From contig CAYNBZ010000023.1 in NCBI GenBank assembly GCA_964395975.1, positions 1 through 32,054 on the forward strand: a stretch of 32,054 nucleotides of DNA, written 5' to 3'. The position numbers and the translations under genes were made by a program. The stretch's first letter is position 1; every line of letters begins with the position of its first letter. Below the pieces are notes generated by a model. The model searched no databases. It was not told the origin of the DNA and was given only the letters and a program-made list of their open reading frames with translations. Shown here one piece after another: positions 26,304-31,971 of this stretch. Origin of the DNA: Avimuribaculum sp964395975 (lineage in GTDB: Bacteria; Bacteroidota; Bacteroidia; Bacteroidales; Muribaculaceae).

Positions 26304-26735
26304 ATGATGCCGTTGTACCAGATGATATATATACTTGAAGACCTTAAGAATTGCCATCGTTTTTATAATAAAAACAAAGAATTAATAGGATATATAGGAG
26401 GAAGAAAGAATACATTTGCCAATCCTAGTGAAAAGTATGAAAATAATCTCGACATTATACGTTTACTTAGAACAACGCGTGATTATATAAAGAGTTTCAA
26501 TCGCGATATTTGTAGAGATCGTAAATTAAAAGAAATCAGTAAGAGCGTAGAAGATGTTATTGCACAACGTAAAAAGTATGAACGTTTTAATCAACGTATG
26601 AACCGCATACCGAAGTTTCTTCGAAAGCGGATAATATCGTTTCTTGATTGGTATTATTACCCAATCAAATGGAGACCAAAAGTCATATACACCGACACCA
26701 ACGGAGTTCGTCACAACTTAACCGAAATGCAGTAA
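26304..26735 (+). CDS. Small basic partner protein of recoded gene 1
   Basis: The 143-residue protein starts 5 bp after gene 1. It is rich in Lys, Arg and Tyr (for example RLLRTTRDYIKSFNRDICRD and AQRKKYERFNQRMNRIPKFL) and has no membrane segment or signal peptide. A helical part is followed by the C-terminal W-Y-Y-Y-P-I-K-W-R-P-K-V-I-Y-T-D-T-N-G. It contains no TAG and ends in TAA. No family is recognised. The position suggests an immunity or accessory partner of the large upstream protein. A conserved terminator follows at 26777. Confidence 0.6.
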   Translation: MMPLYQMIYILEDLKNCHRFYNKNKELIGYIGGRKNTFANPSEKYENNLDIIRLLRTTRDYIKSFNRDICRDRKLKEISKSVEDVIAQRKKYERFNQRMNRIPKFLRKRIISFLDWYYYPIKWRPKVIYTDTNGVRHNLTEMQ

Positions 26736-26776
26736 ACAATATGAATGCGCTAACTTTTCAAGCATTTAACAAACGT

Positions 26777-26808
26777 AAGCTCGGAGCAATCCGAGCTTTT
26801 CTCATTTA
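26777..26808 (+). terminator. Cassette terminator copy 1
   Basis: AAGCTCGG-AGCAAT-CCGAGCTTTTCTC, a hairpin followed by a T-run, after the partner gene of cassette 1. An identical 32-bp copy lies at 29371-29402. Confidence 0.75.
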
Positions 26809-26822
26809 CTATGACTGTCCAT

Positions 26823-26853
26823 TTTGATTTCTCAAAACAAATTTGTATATTTG
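26823..26853 (+). promoter_or_regulatory. Extended promoter copy 2
   Basis: TTTG (26823-26826) and TATATTTG (26846-26853), 19 bp apart, with the shared spacer start ATTTCTCAAAA. It drives the second recoded gene, whose ATG is 23 bp further on. The leader (ATTAACACAAAACTAAAATT before ATGAGC) matches that of gene 1 almost base for base. Confidence 0.75.
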
Positions 26854-26876
26854 TGAATTAACACAAAACTAAAATT

Positions 26877-28988
26877 ATGAGCGGTAAAACTAAACACACA
26901 GAACAATCTGACAATACACGTGTCAACTCGCCATAGCGAGTAGAAGTGAAAAAAGATACATCACCACGCTTTATCATTTTTACTGGGCCAAATGGACCAT
27001 ACGTAATTAGAGAAGATAAAGATGGACAACAAGACCACGTAGAAATCTATGAACGAGATGGACGTTATTTTGATTATGATGACAACGAGTTGTTAGCAGG
27101 TAATACTACTGAAGCACCACTAGGTCTTTTTCCAAAAGACTTTACTTCTGAGTCAAACTTCGGTGGGCAACCAATGCCTTTTCACTCACAACTTATCACT
27201 GTATATCCAACATTTGAATCAATAAGAAATTACAATGATAGAGTAAGATCTTATAGTGATCCTGCTGATAACATTCTAAATGATCTTATGTTTGATGCTA
27301 TAACTGGCGTAAGACTATTCGGAGGAGCTGTTGCCAAAGCTGCAAACGCTGTTGGAACTGCAGTAAAAAGCGGTATCAGAGCCGCTCATCCTTATGCAGC
27401 ATCGTTGAGTAAAGCAGCACTTAACAGTGCTAAAACAGCAAGTGAAGTAGTACTTAACAGTATGAAAACAGCAGGTAGAGTAGGTCTAGATGTTGGTAAA
27501 ACTGCTGGTGGAAAAGCAATCAACGGTATGAAAACCGTAGGTACAACACTACTGAATAGAGCAACACAGAACGGTACAATATCATTAGGTCAGGCTGCAC
27601 TCAATGGTGCAAAAACCGCTGGACGTTTCGTATATGATAATACTATAGGGATAATCCCAAATACTCTTAAACTTGCAGGGAACCTTCTCTGGAATACTGG
27701 ACGTTCTGCTCACGGAGCTTGGGGTCTTGGAAGAGCAGCTTATAATACAGCTATAGGAGCAGGTAAAGGTGCAGGCAGAGCAGTATGGTCTGGTATTGGA
27801 TTAGGTGCAAAGAAATTCGGAGCAGATGTTGCTGGACAAGTTGTTCGACCTGGACTACAACTTGGCGGAGCTTGGCTCTTTAACCGAGGAATAAACAAAG
27901 GAGCTGATTTAATATCAAAAGGTCTTACAGGTAACACTGTCAATGAGAACATTGGTTATCGCTTTGATATTGACCCGTCTGTGGCTGCATGGCTTAATCC
28001 ATTAGAATATGTTGGATATAACCGTGGAGCACGATGGGCAGATAATACTGGCAAACGTTTAGTAGAAACTGCAATGCGTACTACTGACGCAAGTAATCCA
28101 ATACCAAGTATTATAAGCGGATTTAAGGATATGTGGGGAGGAGATATTGGTGGTAAAAAACGATTACTTGATATAGGCGATTATATATTAACTGGTAAAA
28201 AGACTGGTTCAAAAGGTTATTACAACTCTTTTGCGTCTTATGGGTCAACCAAAGACCCGTCTACTGGTGAACATGTTCTAAATACTTACCCTGAGTATTA
28301 CACTGGATTCGATCGCTGGAATGAGCCTCCGAGTCTCATGAAAGAAGGAGCAAATGATGTAATAGACGCATATTTATATGGTAAAACGATAGATCCACGT
28401 TGGGGATTGAAGAAAGTCGATACTAAAGATTATGGCAAATTTTCACAATATGGCAATTTTTCAAAATATGTTAAACTGAATTATCCATTAACACGCGCAC
28501 AGGTTTATCAAGTTAAAGCTGAGCCTGGTACATCTTATTACGGCTACGCGCCCTTTAAACTTTCGTCCGATGACTATGGAAAAAAATTCTTTCCGTCAGC
28601 CCGTAAGCGAGACCACAAAGTTGTGCCTGAAGATTATGAAGTATCACCTATTACAGTAGGTCGCGATGGAAAATAGTAGAATCTTACTGTTGATGGTACT
28701 AGTTAGAAAGAAATATTTATTCCAAGAGAAAAGAATAAATCAAATAGTCATTTCGTAGACGTTGGAGGTCATAGAGTAGAAGCAGGCATTGCTGTAAAGA
28801 AAACACCTTATGGTTCAATTGAACTTGCATATCCAACGTTCCGAGGTGCAGACATCTGGAAGTTTAATCCTTTTGACTATGATGCTAAATGGCTTAAAGG
28901 TGACGCAAATTTCTTACAAAGAGCTATGCTGAACACTGTCGATTCATATGGAAAACCAGTTATAACATACGGGCCTTGGTTTGATTAA
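26877..28988 (+). CDS. Amber-recoded large protein 2, Ala/Gly-rich
   Basis: Reading TAG as Gln gives 703 residues from ATGAGC to TAA. The four TAG codons are 26934 (codon 20), the tandem pair 28674 and 28677, and 28704. No other stop interrupts the frame. The N-terminal domain (RFIIFTGPNGPYVIRED and I-Y-E-R-D-G-R-Y-F-D-Y-D) is followed by a long Ala/Gly/Lys-rich region, about residues 140-340, with 11-residue repeats (LNSAKTA, LNSMKTA, LDVGKTA, INGMKTV). That region could form long amphipathic helices or insert into membranes. The C-terminal ~100 residues, all past the amber cluster, end A-D-I-W-K-F-N-P-F-D-Y-D and then G-K-P-V-I-T-Y-G-P-W-F-D. Without suppression an internal GTG at 26946 could give at most 576 residues lacking that end. 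Function is unknown; phage structural or pore-forming roles are possible. Confidence 0.75.
27420..27551 (+). repeat. Four 33-bp (11-codon) repeats
   Basis: Four consecutive 33-bp units start at 27420, 27453, 27486 and 27519 inside the second recoded gene. They encode variants of L-N-S-x-K-T-A-x-x-x-x. An 11-residue period is that of right-handed coiled or lipid-binding helices. Confidence 0.6.
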
Positions 28989-29006
28989 TATTTAAAAAGA
29001 TATAAA

Positions 29007-29360
29007 ATGAAAAAGTTTATTGAGAATGTTCTTTTTGATGTTGTTTTTTGCATAGGAATAATAATAATACTAATAATATTTATAACTATTGTGACATTAT
29101 TTGTACTATTTATACAATTTCTTAGTTCACTAGGCTGGTGGGGAGTATTGCTTGCATTTCTATTAATCATAAGCTTGGTGATAGGCTTATTTATCCTTAT
29201 GGGGAATGGTATAATGCAAGTCATGCACGCTAGGCACATGGGTACAGGTTATTATAAGAAAGAATTACCCGAAAAATGTGAAACATCTAAAGACGAAACA
29301 CCAACCGATTCTGACGACAAACCAACTGATTCTGACGACAAACCAACCGATAACACTTAA
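29007..29360 (+). CDS. Small membrane protein, partner of recoded gene 2
   Basis: The 117-residue protein starts 18 bp after gene 2. Residues about 8-37 and 42-70 form two strongly hydrophobic helices (rich in I, L, F and V). A basic stretch (H-A-R-H-M-G-T-G-Y-Y-K-K) and an acidic tail follow. The tail has the heptapeptide P-T-D-S-D-D-K twice, then P-T-D-N-T, from a 21-bp DNA repeat at 29301-29342. It has no TAG and ends in TAA. The layout resembles an immunity protein or a small holin; which one is unknown. A conserved terminator follows directly. Confidence 0.65.
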   Translation: MKKFIENVLFDVVFCIGIIIILIIFITIVTLFVLFIQFLSSLGWWGVLLAFLLIISLVIGLFILMGNGIMQVMHARHMGTGYYKKELPEKCETSKDETPTDSDDKPTDSDDKPTDNT

Positions 29361-29370
29361 TTAACAAACA

Positions 29371-29402
29371 AAGCTCGGAGCAATCCGAGCTTTTCTCATT
29401 TA
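29371..29402 (+). terminator. Cassette terminator copy 2
   Basis: Identical to the 32 bp at 26777-26808, an A-GCTCGG/CCGAGC-T hairpin with a T-run. It follows the partner gene of cassette 2. Confidence 0.75.
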
Positions 29403-29404
29403 TT

Positions 29405-29590
29405 ATGACAACATATTATTTCATTTACAGAGCGATGCTTCTACTCATTATATTCATATTTCTCATTTACATCGCACTCGATGCACGCCGTAAGTATCCC
29501 GTCACACCCGACGACAAGTTCTTCATCAAAGATTTGGAGGACAAACCCGATTCACGGCAAAATAATTCTAAACAACAGATTAACAAATAA
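29405..29590 (+). CDS. Very small single-helix membrane protein
   Basis: The 61-residue frame begins 2 bp past the terminator hairpin repeat. One hydrophobic helix (residues about 5-26, F-I-Y-R-A-M-L-L-L-I-I-F-I-F-L-I-Y-I-A) is followed by a charged tail (R-R-K-Y-P-V-T-P-D-D-K-F-F). It has no TAG and ends in TAA. The clean membrane-plus-tail layout supports a real gene, but it is short and has no promoter of the cassette type. Transcription would need readthrough of the terminator or an unseen promoter. Confidence 0.5.
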   Translation: MTTYYFIYRAMLLLIIFIFLIYIALDARRKYPVTPDDKFFIKDLEDKPDSRQNNSKQQINK

Positions 29591-29718
29591 TTACACTCAG
29601 ATTTCACGGTAATTAGATAAGATAGGGCATACTCGCTCCAATGCTGTTCCACGCACTTCACAGCCACGTCAAGTCCGATTTTCTTAGTTGACGACGACAA
29701 TCTACCGAATTTGTAGCA

Positions 29719-29781
29719 TCGAAAATCGATGCCACAAACTCGAAAATCGAATTTCTGACATCGAAAATCACACTCCAATTT
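29719..29781 (+). repeat. Iteron-like direct repeats with 21-bp period
   Basis: TCGAAAATC begins at 29719, 29740 and 29761, exactly 21 bp apart (two helical turns). The first two copies extend to TCGAAAATCGA. The inverted form TCGATTTTC lies at 29835-29843, and GAAAATCGAATT (29742-29753) has an exact inverted copy at 29832-29843. Placed just upstream of a replication initiator gene, this fits initiator binding sites. Confidence 0.6.
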
Positions 29782-29850
29782 GAAGTTGTTAAAGTTTCTT
29801 AATCACATGAATGAATCAAACTCCAAATTGGAATTCGATTTTCAAACTGT

Positions 29851-29858
29851 TATATTTA
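29851..29858 (+). promoter_or_regulatory. Candidate -7 element of the RepL-like gene
   Basis: TATATTTA, 27 bp before the ATG and directly next to the inverted iteron. An initiator bound there could repress its own gene. Confidence 0.4.
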
Positions 29859-29885
29859 CACGTATAAACACTAAATATAAACAGC

Positions 29886-30320
29886 ATGAAATTAAGAAAC
29901 GAACAAACCGTGGAACAAGTCGACCCCGAAACTGGCGAAGTAATCACGCTCGTTTCGGCAAAAGAATACTCGACAAGAGTAAAGCCAGATTCATTCTACA
30001 TGACATTCATAGATTACATCAGTCCGCTGTTCAAGCTCAAGAGCGAAAACGCACGGAAGCTCCTCACATGGATGTGCAGCCATGCCGAATACAACACAGG
30101 CATAGTCCACATCACGACTGCCGACCGCAAAGAGATAGCAACAACATGCCACATGACACCCAGCACGATTACCAACAACCTCGCCACGCTCAAATCACTC
30201 AACCTCATCTCAGGCTCGTCAGGCAAGTTCCAAATCAACCCGATGATATTCTGGAAAGGAGACACCAAAGTACGCGAGAAGATGATAAGCGAGCTGAAAA
30301 TAACATTCTCGATAGAATGA
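29886..30320 (+). CDS. RepL-like plasmid replication initiator
   Basis: The 144-residue protein has a winged-helix core: ARKLLTWMCSHAEYNTGIV, then DRKEIATTCHMTPSTITNNL as the recognition helix, then KSLNLI. It ends with FQINPMIFWKGDTKVREKMI; the N-P-x-x-F-W-K-G-D motif closes RepL-type initiators of small plasmids. It uses no TAG and ends in TGA, so the host can make it without suppression. Iteron-like repeats lie upstream. It marks the island as plasmid- or phage-plasmid-derived. A MarR-like regulator is the alternative, but the C-terminal motif favours replication. Confidence 0.7.
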   Translation: MKLRNEQTVEQVDPETGEVITLVSAKEYSTRVKPDSFYMTFIDYISPLFKLKSENARKLLTWMCSHAEYNTGIVHITTADRKEIATTCHMTPSTITNNLATLKSLNLISGSSGKFQINPMIFWKGDTKVREKMISELKITFSIE

Positions 30321-30328
30321 CCGTCCAC

Positions 30329-30359
30329 TTTGAATTTTCAAAATAAACCACTATCTTTA
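30329..30359 (+). promoter_or_regulatory. Extended promoter copy 3
   Basis: TTTG (30329-30332) and TATCTTTA (30352-30359), 19 bp apart, with spacer AATTTTCAAAATAAACCAC close to copies 1 and 4. It lies 9 bp past the RepL-like stop and 29 bp before the third recoded gene. Confidence 0.7.
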
Positions 30360-30388
30360 CAAGTTAAATCAATTAAACTTTTTAAATT

Positions 30389-31135
30389 ATGAGCAAAGAA
30401 AACATTAAAAAACTCCAACAGTAGCTGAAAGACTTAGGCTACTATGACGATAAGATAGATGGTATAATGGGCCCCAACACAAGAGCAGCATTAGAAAAAT
30501 ACCGCTAGGAACATCCAGATACCGAATAGCACACAATATCACTTCAAGATGTGGGCAACTTTGCGGTTGAAACTGTACAAGGCCGTCCGTTTAGCGGATA
30601 CGTTACGCGAAGATTTGCAGTTCCTGCTACACAAGCAGTCGCTGATGTCATACATCACAATGTTATAGTGCCATTGTAGAAATGGTTCGGTATTACGCCC
30701 GAAAGCCCCGTTCGTGATAATAGTTATTATAGTAACGAATATCTGAACACATTAGATTCTATTAACATTGCCAATCTTGACAAGAAAGTACCTGATTGGA
30801 GACAACGAACAGCCAATGGAGATACAGTCCGTATTCCCGTAAACGGCTCAGATTATGTTCATAATTACGGAGGAAGGAAGGAGCGGTCTACATTCTTCAG
30901 AACTACGAATCCAATCGGACAAATAGAAACTACACTCGGCTCTTATTGGGTCACTGCTGATGCTGATAACATTTATACAACCGACATCATAGATTGGTCA
31001 AATATCCATCCAAAAACAGACACTTTCTATGGGTGGCTACGAGGTTGGCTTTCAGAACACGGAACACCTGAAAGTGCTCCTGATAACGAGAAAATTAAGA
31101 TAAAATTAACATCTAAACGAAAAAAGAATGAATAA
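30389..31135 (+). CDS. Amber-recoded protein 3 with peptidoglycan-binding domain
   Basis: Reading TAG as Gln gives 248 residues from ATGAGC to TAA. The TAG codons are at 30422 (codon 12), 30506, 30527 and 30677. Residues about 4-42 form a PG_binding_1 domain. I-K-K-L-Q-Q-(amber)-L-K-D-L-G-Y-Y-D-D-K-I-D-G-I-M-G-P-N-T-R-A-A-L fits the family only if the amber is Gln or a similar residue. The rest (VPDWRQRTANGDTVRIPVNG, then T-L-G-S-Y-W-V and I-D-W-S-N-I-H-P) is conserved in the decayed copy at 21620-22132, where CAA replaces the fourth amber. No signal peptide is seen. The domain suggests cell-wall binding, as in phage lysis or virion proteins or secreted toxins. It overlaps the next gene by 8 bp. 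Confidence 0.8.
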
Positions 31136-31481
31136 AATCATTGAGCTTCTGTCAATAATAATAAATGGTATATCAGCCCCCGCCAGAGGTTTAGCTGAAG
31201 TTATATGCGCATGGTGCATCGAGATTATGAAACATCTAAGCAATGTGACAGGACTCAGCTACCTCGAATTGAACACATATCTCTTCGTGGTGCTTGGTCC
31301 GCTCATCTCCTTTCTGCTTTTCATATCAACGATACTCGCACTGAGAAACAAGCGCAAGCCCGCAATCACCGTATGCTGTATAAGCGTTGCAATGGCATTC
31401 GGAATATTCGCCTTATGCGCCTACGGTCTGTTGACTTGTCCCGTCGACCTATGGGCCAGATACATAGGCTTACCCACTTGA
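31128..31481 (+). CDS. Small membrane protein, partner of recoded gene 3
   Basis: The 117-residue protein overlaps gene 3 by 8 bp, so it is probably translationally coupled to it. After an amphipathic start (I-I-E-L-L-S-I-I-I-N-G-I) it has MKHLSNVTGLSY, shared with the paralogue at 21303-21605. Two or three hydrophobic helices follow (L-F-V-V-L-G-P-L-I-S-F-L-L-F-I, then A-I-T-V-C-C-I-S-V-A-M-A-F-G-I-F-A-L-C-A-Y-G). No TAG occurs and the stop is TGA. That the pair has been kept together at two loci supports a functional link, for example toxin with immunity or lysin with holin. Confidence 0.7.
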   Translation: MNKIIELLSIIINGISAPARGLAEVICAWCIEIMKHLSNVTGLSYLELNTYLFVVLGPLISFLLFISTILALRNKRKPAITVCCISVAMAFGIFALCAYGLLTCPVDLWARYIGLPT

Positions 31482-31490
31482 CAATGCTTA

Positions 31491-31522
31491 TTTGAAATTC
31501 TCAAAATAAATCACTATATTTG
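31491..31522 (+). promoter_or_regulatory. Extended promoter copy 4 (no gene downstream)
   Basis: TTTG (31491-31494) and TATATTTG (31515-31522), here 20 bp apart, with the shared spacer TCTCAAAATAAATCAC. The following ATTAACAAAAAATAA resembles the leaders of genes 1 and 2, but no ATGAGC or open frame follows. Confidence 0.65.
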
Positions 31523-31642
31523 TAAATTAACAAAAAATAACTATAAATATTTTTTAATTCAGAAAATTTACCAGTGATTTTTTAATCAAAATAAATATTC
31601 TATATTTGAATAGTAAAAATAATGATTGTGCCATCTTCATAT

Positions 31643-31704
31643 CCTTCCTTATAATATTCCTTGTTCTCCTTTCTGGAGGTTTGATAAAGGAAAGCAAAGG
31701 AAGG
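31643..31704 (+). ncRNA. Possible structured RNA segment
   Basis: CCTTCCTT (31643-31650) pairs with AAGGAAGG (31697-31704), enclosing further pairing potential (CCTTT/AAAGG). It lies between the orphan promoter (31491) and a strong hairpin (31706-31754), so a transcript of about 225 nt would be expected. It is not recognised as a known RNA. Confidence 0.3.
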
Positions 31705-31705
31705 C

Positions 31706-31754
31706 AAACAAGACATGGTTTACTATCAATACTAATAGTAGCCATGTCTTGTTT
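31706..31754. terminator. Strong hairpin
   Basis: AAACAAGACATGG (31706-31718) is the exact reverse complement of 31742-31754, and pairing continues inward for about seven more base pairs. A likely terminator for transcription from the 31491 promoter, though the T-run after it is short. Confidence 0.5.
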
Positions 31755-31833
31755 AAATCTAAAAATCTTAAGATAACTGTTTAATTATCTCGATGCGTTT
31801 AAGTAGTTTATCATAATCAAGCTACTTAAATTT

Positions 31834-31863
31834 TTATGAATTAAAAATGCACACTACTTTTAA
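31834..31863 (+). repeat. Right copy of the 30-bp direct repeat (candidate att site)
   Basis: TTATGAATTAAAA-A-TGCA-C-ACTACTTTTAA, 28 of 30 identical to 24504-24533. The sequences diverge immediately after it. Confidence 0.6.
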
Positions 31864-31936
31864 CCCAAATCGGTCGTTAGAATACCCTATTTCCGTGGTC
31901 TTGCTTGTAAAATGTTGAAAACAAGTATATTGCAAG

Positions 31937-31971
31937 TTTAATTTTCTAATGGCGGTCATTAGAAAATTAAA
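31937..31971. repeat. 15-bp AT-rich palindrome with 5-nt loop
   Basis: TTTAATTTTCTAATG (31937-31951) and its exact reverse complement (31957-31971) around GCGGT. It lies just outside the right repeat. It may be a terminator or a protein-binding site. Confidence 0.45.

Larger units (their letters stand above)
29591..29885. other. Candidate replication origin region
   Basis: No gene on the plus strand. The right half carries three 21-bp-spaced direct repeats, one inverted copy and the start of the RepL-like gene. The left half (29591-29715) shows nothing recognisable. Confidence 0.45.
24504..31863. mobile_element. Candidate integrated plasmid- or satellite-like element with TAG-recoded genes
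   Basis: The element is bounded by a 30-bp direct repeat (24504-24533 and 31834-31863). Inside are three cassettes of a large TAG-containing gene plus small partner genes, four copies of one extended promoter, two copies of one terminator, an iteron-like repeat array and a RepL-like replication gene. Base composition is visibly more AT-rich than in the flanking genes. No integrase, relaxase or transposase is seen, so the mode of integration is open and the borders are inferred from the repeats alone. Confidence 0.55.

Noticed and set aside
24655..28988. Reading the TAG-broken genes as ordinary pseudogenes
   Set aside because: All 15 internal stops are TAG, the frames are otherwise intact over about 1500 codons, the promoters and terminators are well kept, and one TAG matches Gln in a paralogue.
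29719..29781. The 21-bp-spaced repeats as a CRISPR array
   Set aside because: The repeats are only 9-11 bp with 10-12 bp between them, far shorter than CRISPR repeats and spacers, and no cas gene is near.
29780..30346. A 188-codon frame overlapping the RepL-like gene in another frame
   Set aside because: Its composition (Arg, His, Gln rich) is that of a shadow frame, and the RepL-like frame has the conserved winged-helix and N-P-x-x-F-W-K-G-D motifs.
31554..31745. A 63-codon minus-strand frame at the right end
   Set aside because: It runs through the inverted repeats, lacks recognisable features and a fitting promoter, and is likely chance.
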